Positions 46,645-59,961 of a DNA stretch of 64,000 nucleotides are shown piece after piece. Source of the DNA: Solea solea (lineage: Eukaryota; Chordata; Actinopteri; Pleuronectiformes; Soleidae); the NCBI RefSeq assembly GCF_958295425.1, contig NC_081142.1, forward strand, positions 27,422,822-27,486,821, written 5' to 3'. The stretch's first letter is position 1. Each line of letters begins with the position of its first letter. Below the pieces are notes generated by a model that saw only the letters and a list, made by a program, of their open reading frames with translations, made no database searches and had not been told where the DNA came from. The position numbers and the translations under genes are program-made.

Positions 46645-46676
<32 letters not shown>
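46645..46676. repeat. (AC)n microsatellite
   Basis: Sixteen AC units; a shorter imperfect AC tract lies at 46560-46585. Confidence 0.95.
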
Positions 46677-46677
<1 letters not shown>

Positions 46678-47105
46678 AAATAAAACAAATAATAAGAAAG
46701 ATATCAGAAACGATTTCTTCAACAGGAATCGTCAAATGATGCTTGACATTAGCAACATGGCCGCCATCAAACTCCAACATACTCAAGAGCCGCGTTCCAC
46801 GTCTGACATCAGGCTGCGTTTGACAGCTTCTATCACAAATGAAGCGTTCAGGTCGACAAGCAGCAGCTTTGACAAACGTCACGGTTGTAAAACCACATGT
46901 AACGAACGAGGCAGTGATGTGGCTTCAGAAAAAAAAAAACCACACAAGAGACTCAGATCATCGCTCTCACCCTCGCAGGGAGTAGGTGGCGCATGCAGGA
47001 AGCTGTTTGTTACACTTCAACTCTGCAACTTATCACGACAACGATATTCACACGGGTCGTATATGTTTGTTAAAGTAAAGTGTGGCAGGAGACACGAGAG
47101 GACAG

Positions 47106-47149
47106 CAGCAGACGTGCAGCAGACGTGCAGCAGACGTGCAGCAGACGTG
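47106..47149. repeat. 11-bp tandem repeat, 4 units
   Basis: Unit GCAGCAGACGT in exact register. Confidence 0.93.
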
Positions 47150-47679
47150 TGGATGTGCATGCGCTGACAGCAGATGTCAGTTTACATGTAGGAGGTGAAT
47201 GGAGGTGGGAGAAAATGAAACTGAAGCTATCTTTCCATCAAGCTCACATCTTTAAAACTTATTACTCACTACTATTCCTTTTATCATTGTTGTTTTCCAT
47301 TCTGTCAGAGGGCGACCATATCCACTGTGATATCAGCGTTGGAATCTATCGTTCTGTGCAAACAGCAGCATCAACATAGAAGAGTCCATACATGTTTAAA
47401 AAGTAGATTTATTTCTTTTATATTTTTTAGTTTTTTCATTCTGCAACCCAGATTTCTTCAGTTCAGACACCGTACATTTGTTTTCCTTGGCCATATTTCT
47501 ACTGCGTTCAAATGAGTGAAACGTTTGGTGTTTTCAGTCTTTGTTGTGAATAATTCCATCTGCTTTAATCATAAAGTAAACACGGTAATAATAGTTTGCT
47601 TAATGCAAATCATTCATTCAACCACCTCTATCAAGTGCACACCTTTTTATGCAGCTATAAAAATACACAATGTAAAAGA

Positions 47680-47970
47680 TATAGCAGTGGTTAACACTAA
47701 GACCCGGCTTCGTGCCCCGGTCCCAACAAGGGCCTTTCTGCGTGGAGTTTGCATGTGTGTGTGTGTGGGTTTTCTCAGGGTTCTCCAGTTTCCTCCCACA
47801 GTCCAAAAACATGCACAAATTGGACACTCTAAATTGACTGTAGGTGTGAGAGTGAATGGCTGCTTGTCTCTATATGTGGCCCTGTGATAGACTGGCCTTT
47901 TGCCCTATGTCAGCTGAGATTGGTGAAGGATAAAGTGGTAGAAAATGGATGGATGGATGGATGGATAGAC
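47680..47970 (+). mobile_element. Near full-length tRNA-headed fish repeat, plus orientation
   Basis: Head TAGCAGTGGTTAACACT and GGCTTCGTGCCCCGG (degenerate boxes A and B). Body GCGTGGAGTTTGCATGTGTG, GGGTTTTCTCAGGGTTCTCC, CAAAAACATG, GGACACTCTAAATTGACTGT and GTGAGAGTGAATGG, then TAGACTGGCC and GTCAGCTGAG. The end is AAAGTGGTAGAAAATGGATG with (GGAT)n. It is a non-coding repeat, so antisense open frames over it are not genes. Its 3' end abuts the inverted-repeat flank of the 20-bp minisatellite. Confidence 0.8.
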
Positions 47971-47986
47971 ATACAGCAATACCCCT

Positions 47987-49247
47987 GCCCAGAGTAAACC
48001 CGGGTATAGTTTGGCCCAGGCCAGCGTATACCCGGGGAATGAACTGTCCTGGGCCAGACTAGACTCCTCTTGAGTAGAGATTTTGATTACACAGTATACT
48101 CACTCACTAATATTTATAAACATGTATTTACCCTGGAATAATCTATGTTCTTGAAATGAGCTTTTATCATCAGCAACCTAACAAAATGTAGGATATATAA
48201 GTCGTCAATAATAATCTACTAACAAACATTTGACATTTGACATTTTCTTAGGGTGATATTGACGTGGTGGATTATAAGGTTGCAGTGTCAGTTCGCTTTT
48301 TCACTTACGTGACACAGATGAAACCACAATAAAATCTTGAATTAACTCATTCTTTTGTAAATACAATCAAAACCTCTTTACACAAGAGGGTTATAGTCTG
48401 TCCTAGAGGGGTATGGTCTGGTCTAGAGGGGTATAGTCTGGCCTAAAGGGGTATAGTGTGGCCTAAAGGGGTATTGTCTGGTCTAGAGGGATATTGTCTG
48501 GTCTAGAGGGGTATAGTGTGGTCTAAAGCGGTATAGTCTGGTCTAGAGGGGTATAGTGTGGTCTAAAGGGGTATTGTCTGGTCTAGAGGGGTATAGTGTG
48601 GTCTAAAGGGGTATTGTCTGGTCTAGAGGGATATTGTCTGGTCTAGAGGGGTATAGTGTGGTCTAAAGGGGTATTGTCTGGTCTAGAGGGGTATAGTGTG
48701 GTCTAAAGGGGTATTGTCTGGTCGAGAGGGATATTGTCTGGTCTAGAGGGGTATAGTGTGGTCTAAAGCGGTAAAGTCTGGTCTAGAGGGGTATAGTGTG
48801 GTCTAAAGGGGTATTGTCTGGTCTAGAGGGGTATAGTGTGGTCTAAAGGGGTATTGTCTGGTCTAGAGGGGTAGAGTGTGGTCTAAAGGGGTATTGTCTG
48901 GTCTAGAGGGATATTGTCTGGTCTAGAGGGGTATAGTGTGGTCTAAAGCGGTATAGTCTGGTCTAGAGGGGTATAGTGTGGTCTAAAGGGGTATTGTCTG
49001 GTCTAGAGGGGTATAGTGTGGTCTAAAGGGGTATTGTCTGGTCTAGAGGGATATTGTCTGGTCTAGAGGGGTATTGTCTGGTCTAGAGGGATATTGTCTG
49101 GTCTAAATGGGTATTGTCTGGTCTAGAGGGATATTGGCAGTCTAGAGGGGTATAGTGTGGTCTAAAGGGGTATAGTCTGGCCTAGGCCATAATAAACCCT
49201 GGGTATAATCTAGCATAGGCCGCTTTAACCCCGGGTTTATTCTGGAC
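47987..49247. mobile_element. Candidate element: inverted-repeat ends around a 20-bp minisatellite
   Basis: The left end 47987-48022 reads GCCCAGAGTAAACCCGGG, 8 bases, GGCCCAGGCC. The right end 49213-49247, reverse-complemented, reads GTCCAGAATAAACCCGGGG, then GGCCTATGC. The ends match over about 18 bases with two differences and again at GGCC. Between them are 360 bases of AT-rich unique sequence and the array 48381-49190. No transposase frame and no clear target duplication were seen. It could be a non-autonomous transposon or a foldback structure. Confidence 0.5.
48381..49190. repeat. 20-bp minisatellite, about 40 units, with higher-order structure
   Basis: Unit GTCTAGAGGGGTATAGTCTG, with variants at three places (AGAGG/AAAGG, GGTATAG/ATATTG, TCTG/TGTG). 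The register is exact from 48381 to 49140, with a one-base shift near the end. The rare variant GTCTAAAGCG recurs at 48521, 48761 and 48941, each preceded by the same two unit types. That shows blocks of 9 and 12 units were duplicated together. Confidence 0.97.
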
Positions 49248-50329
49248 TAGGGCTATACTATGGCCTGTTACACTGGCATGAACAAGAATGCAAGAATAGT
49301 ATATAAAATATCAAAATGAATTATAGTTACATTTAAATAACATTTTTCTGACATATATTCCAGTTAGATTTGTCAGATAAGTGTTTATTATAAGAGTTAT
49401 TTGGGATTTCAATTTGAAAAGAATTGATTGTTCAGTGCAGTAGTTAGTAAGCGTCAGTTACATTTATATAATAATAATATAATATAATAATACATCAGTC
49501 CAACCTGGTTCCTGACACTGTGACTCATTCTACAACAAGGATTATGTTTTAACCTATTTCTTTTTCTCCCCCGTGTTTATTTTCTTCTTGTACGCCTTTT
49601 TTGGCGATTAGCACCAAATATACACAAAGTGTTTCATACAGAACGACCAGATCTGACATCACAGCAGCACATGCTGGAGGAATGCATTTATAATCTGTAC
49701 AAAAACAGAAATTGTCTATGTTCTTTTATGATTCTACTTTAAACAGCCTGACAGTGATAGTGTTGGAGCAATGTCAGGGGGTAAACACAGCAAATCCAAA
49801 TTAAAGACAAAGAGACTGAATAAATAGTCACTGGACACTAAATAAACTTCTCTGGGATTCGAAGCACTAATATTTACTTCATTTCCACCACTTTTAGACT
49901 ATAAGTGGACTCATGTGATATTTTAGGCGACATTACATGTGTGTGACAGTGAAATGTGTAAAAGTTAAAGGTACAAAAGCATGAACTGTGACTGTAACTA
50001 CAGTAACTCCAGTTACAGTGATTCCTGTAACTGTAGGATCCTCCCTTTGGTGTATTTATCATGTCGTACCCTGCTGACTGTTTCCATAGAATAGTCTTGT
50101 TGTTTCCCTGACTAAGGGAACTGAGCCAAGCTCTTGGGCACAGGAAGTGATGTCACCGTGTGTGCCAGTTAGGGACAAATCTGATATTCCCACAAAGCCA
50201 TTTCCGTAGATAAACAAACAGAACTTTCCCTCCTGTGTGCATGTACATCCTCACATGTCGAGTTCCCAGTGTCCTGCAGCAAACAGCTGATTACGTCTCA
50301 TCGCACACATCAAAAATCCAAACTCTGAA

Positions 50330-50356
50330 CACACACACACACACACACACACACAC
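50330..50356. repeat. (AC)n microsatellite
   Basis: About 13 AC units. Confidence 0.95.
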
Positions 50357-51630
50357 CTCACAAAACCAACACTGTGACCCGTAATATGAAAACAATACAA
50401 AACAATAATGAAGCTTAATGCATTCTGAATGCACGTCTGCAATAATGCAAAAACATAATAATGCCAGTTTAATGACAATACACAACACAACGTTTCAAAT
50501 ATCTGCTCCTTATCTCAGAGATCCCTGTTCCCATATGAACCACAGGATTAAACAAATCCTCTGGTCTTTCCCTTTCTCACTGCAGGGCATGATTCCCATG
50601 AACCATGAACCATGCAAACTGCTTCAGGGAATGCAATATTCTGCCCGCTTTTTGTTTTCCTAAGGGGCTTTGGACTAAAAAATAACTAGTTGTTGACATT
50701 ACAACACAGCCCACTTGCCCATGACCCTTGAGCCACTACTACAGGAAGTGAGCAAAGCCTTTTCATAAGGGTAGCAGTAAGTTCACTCCATCGGCTTGCC
50801 CATGAAAAGGATTTATCTCTGGACTGTAAAATTGGAGGCATTAGAGGAAGACCCTGGAATGGGATCAAGGGAGGAGGACAAGGTTGAGCACCGACTCTGT
50901 TGGGGAAGTCGTAAACTCCATTTATGTGCAAAACCTGGAGTCAGATTTCCCTCAAACCCGTGTGAAAGTCGATATCACCTGCACTTTGTTGTTAGATTTG
51001 TCTATGATTGTCTCACAGGCTGCAAGACAACTGAAATAAACAATTGAAAGGCAGAAGTTTCAATGGTTTATTTTTTATTTAAATGCTAGATGCAGCAAAA
51101 AAAAATATGTCCAATTATGTAAATGCAGCGAAAGTGATGGTTTTACATTCCAAATGTCAGCAACAGTAACACAAACATTTATATTTATATACAAGACTCT
51201 TATCTAAATGAATGGGGAGGAGCCACAACTTATCTTTTTTATAGTGGGCGGGGCAAACAAGGTTTTAAATTATACTTTATACTGATACTACGCATGCATA
51301 TGTATCATGTATCATAATATTACAAACAGAGTACACAAGCAAAAGTAGGTGCCATTGGATACCAGTACTGAATTCAATAGTATAAGTACTACTATTTCTT
51401 TGTGTTTTTGATAGTGAATCGGATTATTGTTGCGTTACTGTAGACACCTGCTGATAAATCATCAGCATTAGTGGAAAAGAAAGAAATATATGACAAAGTA
51501 CAAAAAGCAGCAGATCTAATGGAGGTGGGCACATTCCTGTCTACCTCTGAATGCAGACAATATACAGTAAACTGGCAGCCTTTGATGAGGTGGGTGAACA
51601 CAAGAGCCACTGTGTGTAGACAGTGAGACA

Positions 51631-51670
51631 GCTGAGAGACACTGAGAGACACTGAGAGACACTGAGAGAA
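51631..51670. repeat. 10-bp tandem repeat, 4 units
   Basis: Unit ACTGAGAGAC in exact register. Confidence 0.9.
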
Positions 51671-51931
51671 AGACTTGACTGGCTGAGCTACCAGTGTTCA
51701 GTCTTTACTGAAGGGTGCTGACATGTGCTGTCTGGATCTACAGTATATTATCAATATGAAACCATGAGCCAATCCAAAAAGAGCTCAGTGTAACCAAGTG
51801 ACACACAATGCAAAAACTGCTCCAGTGTCAAAATAGTTACATCGCTGTATGTTGTGTCAACACTGATCACAAGTCAACACAAGTGCTTGCTCAGTGACAT
51901 GATGATTTACATATGAAACAATGTTTCACCC

Positions 51932-51955
51932 ACCGACCGACCGACCGACCGACCG
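51932..51955. repeat. (CGAC)n microsatellite
   Basis: About six CGAC/GACC units, an unusual CpG-rich tetranucleotide. Confidence 0.92.
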
Positions 51956-53728
51956 GAGAACAAGGAGATGTACTTAAGTGAAATACCATATGGCGTCAAC
52001 ACAGGGGCTTTTATTCTGAAAATAAACACTTGATATAAATAATAGACGCTTTAATATTGACTTCCAGTCCCGCTCATGCTAAATTCTGCTGAACTGAAGT
52101 GTTGTGGTCCATCGTCTGGCTAAAATAGAACTCTTGATAGAAGTACTCTCTGTGGACTGCGGGAACAACGACACAGACAGTGCTGACACGTTGACTAAAG
52201 TGGATCGTTAATGTGCTACTGGGTTATTAAAGCTGATGTGAGCAGGTTCACACAAAATAATACATTTTTGAGTCTCATAAGACAGTTTTTCTGTCCTGAG
52301 CTCCTCCCACCAATAGATCATGGACAGTCACATGCTCGTTAGACATGAGAGGTGACCAAAGGCCACTTCTCCAAGGCCTTTGTCTATATGACATATGATA
52401 ATATCTCCCGGCTCTGTGATGAGTGAAAGTCTTCCATCTTGGGCCAGATTTCCCCAAGGCTGGATACAGAGTCTAGAGTAGGTGCTAAAGTCTAGTTCTC
52501 AGAACACTCTAAGTGTGACTCTGTCAGTCTTCTTAATGAATCAGATTCAAATGGGTTACAGTCTCATCCGCACCTGCACCCAGAGCAAGTGAAGGCTTGA
52601 CAGTTAATGACACAAAGACTTTAAGATGCTGCAATGGCGCCGTCAGTGTACAGTGGCATTATGAATGGTTGAGGGGGAAGTTTTTCACCGGAGATTAATC
52701 TTCCTCCATCAGCCACCAGCCAATGCAGTGCTAACAGGAGCAAACACGCCTCTCCTGAGTAAACAGAGCAGAGGAATACAACTGTCTGTCCTGGGGATTC
52801 AAGTGCAAATCACTCATCCATCACAGACGCAGACGAAAAGACTCGGGGGCAGAGCCTGGTGTCTCTTGTCCTGTCACACTGGATGTCAGCCTCGTTTCAT
52901 GTGTGTAAGATTGTCTGCCTCACCACGTCTTGTCATCACAAAGTAATTTAATAACGTTCATACAGGAGTAATGAAAAGTCACAGCGGTGCAGAGGGTGTG
53001 GAGTGAGCGCCACTGAAAGGCTGAAGGACACTTTGAGCACAGTGACTCGAGCTGCATGGAGGTTATAAAACACTTTGAATGAATTACTATTTGTATCATC
53101 AATTAATCACTTGATTATTCATTTTTCTTGATTCATAAAATGTGAATGTGAATAAAATGATCTGACATCCTCAAATGTTTTGTTTCGTCCACAAACAGAA
53201 AACATTTGCATTTAAGGAGCTGAAAAATCAAATGTGTATATATGTATATTTAAGTACTAAATGCCTAAATGACATGTAATGTAAACAAATATAGCAATAT
53301 TACAATATTATATAATAAACTATATAATAATATTATAATATTACACAAATGCATAAGGGCTGCTACACATATTCTGCAGTATAGCCATTGTCACAATGTT
53401 GTTGATCCCCAAAGTAGCTACAAGCTAACTTCCACTCATGTTGCCAGGTTTCTTATTTGCAAAAATGTCCAGTAGGAGTTCTGTGGAGTTCCCTCTTGTG
53501 GAATACTTAAATATGTTTTAATAAGTCATTTTTTAATTTGCATTAATTACAAAACTATGGTCATTAAATGATTTGCTTTTTACTGCCATTACTCACACAA
53601 ATTAACCCAGCAGGGACTTTGCATCTGAAGCTAATGCTAAGCAAACTATGGTTATAGCCAATTGTAACGACAACTTGAATCGAGAAACACAAACATATTT
53701 TCAGAACTTAACACGTTGTCTTGTTACG

Positions 53729-53730
<2 letters not shown>

Positions 53731-53757
<27 letters not shown>
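53731..53757. repeat. (CA)n microsatellite
   Basis: About 13 CA units. Confidence 0.95.
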
Positions 53758-53760
<3 letters not shown>

Positions 53761-54251
53761 TGTCCTCCATCTCTGATAAGACACTGTTACATTAGGCTCA
53801 TTTCTCACTCAAACAACTCAAAATCAGTGTCTTTGTATGATGAATTATTGTGTGTGCACACTGTCTGCTTGGTGCTAGACAAGCATGTATCATTCCTGAT
53901 GTATAAACTAGCAGGTAGCACTGCAGCAGTAAAAATGACAGACGACAGCTGGGTAAATTTGACCCTAAAAGCTCATGACAGTCACTACAGCATGGCTTCT
54001 CCACGTCCCCTTCTGCCAAGCACATTCTTCCCTTGATATCAATCAAAGAGCAGCCGCAGAAAGACGCCTTTGTTCCGAGAAAATTCTACAAAAACATCAT
54101 CACTCAGATGTGATATCAGGAGCCTCTGAAAAGCAGCAGGTTGCCATCAACAGACAATGCTGGGCCTTTGTGCCAGAGTGTGTGCGAGCCCAGTGTGAAG
54201 GAGTCAGGAAGGTGGGAAAGGGCAAGGCATGTGGCGTTTTCACACAGGCCG

Positions 54252-54281
54252 GAGGGGAGGAGGGAGGGAGGGAGGGAGGGT
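54252..54281. repeat. (GGGA)n microsatellite
   Basis: GGAGG followed by GGGA units. Confidence 0.9.
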
Positions 54282-55164
54282 GTTCCATTCCAATGGACAG
54301 CTCCAGCTCTTCAGCGAAGAATGAAGTGTCAAATGCCACACCACTGTATGTACAACCAAGACTCGTAACTAGGCAGTTCCCAAAGACGGACAAGTGGTTG
54401 CTAAGACAGTTAGACCAGAAAAATACCAACTTAAAAGAAACTATAGTGTTAAAGGCATTCAAGAAACATCTGTCTCTTTCTTCTACTCGTCTGTTAGTCC
54501 ATTACATAACTGTGGAATGGCTTCAAACTTAGCAGGTGATTTATTAAGGGCACCACTGTGTGCAGGTGCTGATTTACTAGTAATGACAATGAAGGAGATA
54601 ACAGTCACTGTTTAGGTAATGCCTAGTAGTATTACTCCCTTTATTAAAAGAGTGCCTTTTAAGGGTATTTAAAGGGTATTTTATTACTACGGTAAATCAG
54701 ATAACATCCGCTGGCTCTATAAGTCAGATTCCAAAATGGCACTAGTTCCTTAATAATTGGCTCCGTCCAATTGAATCACAACACAGTTTGATTCCTCCTT
54801 TCAGCACCATGTTCTCAGCACCGAGTACCCTTAGACCTCAACCACACAGATCTGTTGGTGGTTCTCAAAGACAAGGACTACTACGTAGAGTGGACGCTTC
54901 CTACTCAAGTACTTCAGAGACAAACATAAATGGAACAGGTTAGATCCTGCACACAGTCGTCCTTCAGCTTAGTCGATAAACTGAAGGAAGCTGATTTAAC
55001 AGCCGTGAAATTCAACCCTTTGACGATTCTACCATGACTCTGTGACACACCTTCTGCCTCCAACATGTGGCCTCAGACACCGTCAAAGACATACTCCAAT
55101 TCAGCTCATGTCATTTGTTTTATAAAAATCCAGAAGATCATTTTATTTTTGTATATTTTAGGAT

Positions 55165-55325
55165 TAGGTAAATTGGACACTCTCGATTGACTGTAGGTGT
55201 GAGAGTGAATGATTGTTTTGCTATGTATGTGTCCCTGTGATGAACTGGTGAACTGTCCAGGGTGTGACCCCACCTATCGTCAGCTGAGCACCCCCCACAA
55301 CCGTCATGTGAAGGATAAAGCAAGG
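55165..55325 (+). mobile_element. 3' part of the tRNA-headed fish repeat
   Basis: AAATTGGACACTCTCGATTG, ACTGTAGGTGTGAGAGTGAA, GTCCAGGGTGTGACCCCACC, GTCAGCTGAG and GTGAAGGATAAAG follow in the same order as in the copy at 47680-47970. Confidence 0.7.
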
Positions 55326-56559
55326 GCCCTTAAACCTCCTCTGGGTTAGGGTTACCCTGAAGCTAGCCCAAAACCTGATGCCAAGAAGTGGGTTGAGAGC
55401 TAAGTGAGGGAGCGGTGCAGGGGGAGGAGCCTGGTACAATAAGCCTTGCACTGATTGGACAAGAGGGTGAGGAGAGAGTGTACCAGTGATGCAAGCATGA
55501 TGGCAACATTTTAAAATTGTTTGTTTGCCCAGAGAGGCAGTAGATATTGTTTTTATCACAACACTAAATACACTAAAGTGTGAAGATTTGCACCTGGACC
55601 AACAAATGATATAACTAGAAAGAGTGGTTTAGTTACAATAACTACCATCTCTATTACATATTTGTTACCCTGAAAAACAAGCATTACACGTGAGAGTTTG
55701 TGGTCTAAGGCAAACATCAAGCTCAGAGAAAAGGTCCAATCTCATCTCCCCTTTTTCTGGACGGACACACTGTTTTTCCAAAGGACTGCTCCAAAGTAGG
55801 GACGCGGTCTTTCAGCGAGACTTGTCTTGTGGAAAAGGAGCAGGGAAGGTGAGGCCTCAAGAGGGGCTGGCCTCGATGAACGACACCCGCCTGGAAGCCT
55901 TCGCTCAGCATCCCATATTAGGCCTGTTTTTTAGGAAAAACTCCTGTTGTTGGCACCTTTTCTTAAAGTAATTAAAGAACTCTACGTTCTAGTGAACTCA
56001 CAGTGCTTTTGAAAAACGTCAGACAGTAAAATATGATTGCCTTGGCTTGTTTTTGTTTTTTTCTTGCTTAGAAAGGTCCGCTGCACAGAGGGAGCGCAGT
56101 TTTTTTCATTACTATTACTCTCACTTTCTTCAATGAAGTCACACTCTGCAGAACTCTTTTACTCCAGTGGCTTTTCTCTCAGGACTGTGAAACACAATGG
56201 AAAAGGCACGATCACCCCAGCTGTCTCTCATTACTGGCTCTGAGTGAAATTATTTATACGCCTGCTTACTGGAAATGTGCAGAGATAGAACGGAAAGGGG
56301 GACGGATTTGCTTTGGTTCTGCAGGTTTGCGTAAGTGTCCTCTTCATGAGGAGGATGAGCCTGGACAATACGAGACCTGTCTGCCACAGTGGGATGTTTT
56401 TTTGCCCGACTATTATTTCCTGATGCCAGCACAGGTTGTTAATTAATAATCACTCCAACTCAGGGAAAGCATGTTCTCAGCTCATTTTTGGGACATTTTT
56501 CTAAATCTAAATGGCCTGTATTTACACATTCATACTGTTTTACAATCACACACTGCTGG

Positions 56560-56650
56560 CACCACCATCAGGAACACCGTGGGGTTAAGTGTCTCGCCCA
56601 GGGACACATCAGCATGTAGACTGGCGGAGTCAACCACCGCTTACACCGAC
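56560..56650 (-). mobile_element. SINE fragment, minus orientation
   Basis: On the minus strand GCCAGTCTACATGCTGATGT, GTCCCTGGGCGAGACACTTA, ACCCCACGGTGTTCCTGATG matches the middle of the fish SINE whose head is at 30245, as I recall its consensus (GTCTGCATG...GTGTCCTTGGGCAAGACACT). Head and tail are missing. Confidence 0.6.
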
Positions 56651-59600
56651 TTGTGTGCGTATTCATGTGAAGTATTGACGCATGTCTTGCAATAAGTAAT
56701 CTCATCATTGCAAGTCTTCGTCAACACTATATTGTTGTAATGTCTTAAGTGTTGGGTCTTTCTCCTTTGTGTTCACTGGTAACTTAGATCCAGACCGCGA
56801 GAAGCCGACGCAGACACAGACAAAAAAAACATGTTTTACTTCCTCCATGTTGAAAAAAATTAATAAAATCTGTTAACACATAAAGTTTTGATTAAATGTT
56901 AACATAGAATTTTAAATTCAGACTTAGGCTAGGCTGTCATGTTGGGAGAAAAGTATAAAATAAAACATTTGGAAGGGAAGTATTCTGAAACAAAGGGCAA
57001 AGTAATATTAGAATGAGTCTTACTGGCATTCTGCTTTAAAACATCATGCACGGCAAAAGGCAAAAGACCAAAAACATACAGTAAATTCCTAGAGTAAAAA
57101 TAGAATTGGTACAATTGGAATGAGTGAAGTTCACACTAAACTTTGCAACCTGAACTTACTTCAGTTTAAATCAACTTAATTCTCTCTTTGTTTTTGTCAA
57201 AGATTTTCTTATTCCAGTGTAAGTTAAACGTCTTCAGCTTTTAATTAAAGCGGGCAGCACGAGGGTGACGTCCAAGTAATAAGCTTGAGATGAAAACCGT
57301 CCAACCCAGAACGGCTGCCTCCTGCTTGACAGCGATGTTAAGATAAAGGCATCATCATGGGGAGAGCAGACCTGTAATTAGACAAACTCGGGACTCCCGT
57401 TGCTATGTAAACAAAGCCGTGGCTCTGCCTAGCAGTGCACGGCCTCTGCACTCCTGCTCCAGCTCTTCTTTCATGAAGCACGGGGCAACATCTGGTTTCG
57501 CCTGCTGGAAGGGACTTTGTCGGTTTGGCACGTTGCACGACTGTGGAGTGTGTCGATTTGGACCAGACGACCCACGCCCGTGCCTGCCTCTCTTTCCCTC
57601 CCTCGCTCTCTCTCTCTCCTCCCCCTCGTTCTCCCTCCTCTCACATTACACTGGTTGCACAATACGTTTTTGGCAGTCTCCCCCCTCTCTTTTGCTGAGC
57701 CCAAGGAAGAATTGTGGGTATAGACACAGACCTTTTGCTCAACTGAGGAGGGGGAAGAGTATTGCAAACCACTTTTGGCAGCAGAGCGACTCTTGCCTGC
57801 CAAGTTTACACAAAAATGCAGACAGAACGAAAGTTGTTTACTGCAAGTATATATTTAAAAATCCATAAGTTAAACACAGGGACTGTGATTATGACCATCA
57901 TTTTTTTTTTCCCAGCCATTGCTTTTGTTTCACAACCATAATGCAAAGCCTCTTTCACAATCCAATATTTTGACATGAGTGAACCTTGGGTTGAACTGTG
58001 AATTGTAACATTGCAAACGTGCCAGAAGAATTTCCATCAATATTCCATCAGTTTACTCAGTTGTGTCTTTTCCGTCAGTCCCTCTTCGATCTGACTGATA
58101 AAAAACATGAAGCATAAAAAAATAAGGTCCCAGACAAACATTCATGGCTAACGGCTATGCTAACGGACAAAAACACAAATGCATGTAGCAGGGTTGTGCA
58201 GCGTCATGCACAAAACAAAGAAGACAACAAACGCATTAGCTTTCTTGCATTCCCTCCAATGCTGATCAGATCCAAAGCCATTAAAAATGTAGGATTAATT
58301 AGACATGTGACTGAATTGTGATTAAACCCCTTAAAACCAGTGGGAAGACAAATGGCAAATGTCGTAGGGTTGTCCCAGAAATGAAGCAAGAGTGCATCAA
58401 GACAGCAAAGAAACTAGCCTTTTCTCTGGGATCTTGCATGTTAAAAACACAGAAATAATTTGACCTGGGAGAGAAAAACCCATGATTGCCTTGTCATTCA
58501 TCAAGGTTCCTTTAACCTTTAAAGTTAAAGCACAAAATTCTATCAAAGAAGGTGAAAGTACATCAGCACTCCTGTCAGTGAGCGAGCAGCCCGTACATCC
58601 AACATCCTGCCGGAGCTTTTCCTGGCAAGTCCCTCAAATTAATATCTGGCACAGCTTCTGCAAGACCCACAATCTGCCCCGAGGGTCCACAATCTGCTGT
58701 GTCCTTCATAAAACACCCAAACTGGCGAGTTGGCGAGCAACGACCACAAAATGGGAGTAAGGATGTAGAAAAGGGAGGAAAAAGGTTATAAAACACAGAA
58801 AAAGTGGAGTGAAGCAGCAGAGCAGACGCTTGAAATATGGATGTCAAGGTGCTCGCAGTCTGACGTCTTCAAGAGTTATACGAGGCCCAGATCCTCGGCT
58901 GCATTACGCTGAGAGAAGACTCATTGTGGAGTAATCTAAACATTACGTAAGAGCTCCACTGACAAGTTTTAAGGGGCAGATGTGGCTGTTTACACAGATG
59001 CTGTGAGATGAGATAAATAGACAGAATAGACGGGTGAGTGGCCAAAATTGGCTGAAGTGGAAAATACGTTGCTAATCTGGCTAAAAGTAAACAAAATATA
59101 GTCTTTTAGTCATTTCAAATTTTATTTAAACTGTCAAAAATGAACCCCTTGGATAAGGGAGATATGTCCTTAAGCCACTGTGCCACTGTACTTTGGAGGA
59201 AAGGGCATTCGGTTGTCTAACAGTAAATATGTGTCCCTTGTGACACACTACAACAATGCGTCGTACCATTTGAGGAAGAATTCAGAGGAAAACTTCATAC
59301 GTGACTTCATTGTGCAGGAGATCCTGGCATTGTAGGAGAAATGATGTTTGCTCTGCCCACAGCAACAAACTGACCACGCTGCTATTGTTTGAGTAATAGT
59401 CAGCTCTCTGGAGTGTGGTTCAAACCTCAAGAGAATTGAGAAGAACTTCTGGAATAATAACTCTGACAGGATACCGACTGAGAGCATGAAAAATGCGAAA
59501 CACACTTTTTTTTGCTATGTTAGTTACAGTATGTAGCATGGCTCCTCCTGAGTAATTATTCCTGTGCTACCGCAGAACAACAACATGCGGTGTTGCAGAT

Positions 59601-59961
59601 TAGAGCAGGAGTAAATTCAAATCCAAAGCCAGTCCCTGTAAAACAGGACATTTCACAATCTGGAAAATGGCAAAAGGAAGGTGCAAAGTTCTCCCTGTGG
59701 TTCGAGCCACAGTCAAACCTAAGCGAATTTTGTATTTCGGTCACATTACCGAGCAACAAAAACCACCGTTACATTTGGAAGCCAATGCCAAAGTTAGAGC
59801 GGAGAACATTCCTGTAGCAGCCAAATCCACGACTTCAGTGCAGATATGACCACAAACCTCCATGACAATGACAAATAGGCAGAATATCTTGAGGGTACAG
59901 GAGGTTCAGATGTTACAGCATCCATATGGCAGCAAATGCTGTGATGGTAGGTTTGCGACAC

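Noticed and set aside
47516..47887. 123-codon plus-strand frame
   Set aside because: Its second half is the tRNA-headed interspersed repeat, which is non-coding.
54100..54532. Overlapping 120- and 185-codon frames
   Set aside because: Two antisense frames over a GGGA-rich intron stretch with no known motif or exon borders.
55350..55365. GGGTTAGGGTTA, resembling two telomeric repeats
   Set aside because: Only two units inside an ordinary sequence; not an interstitial telomere.
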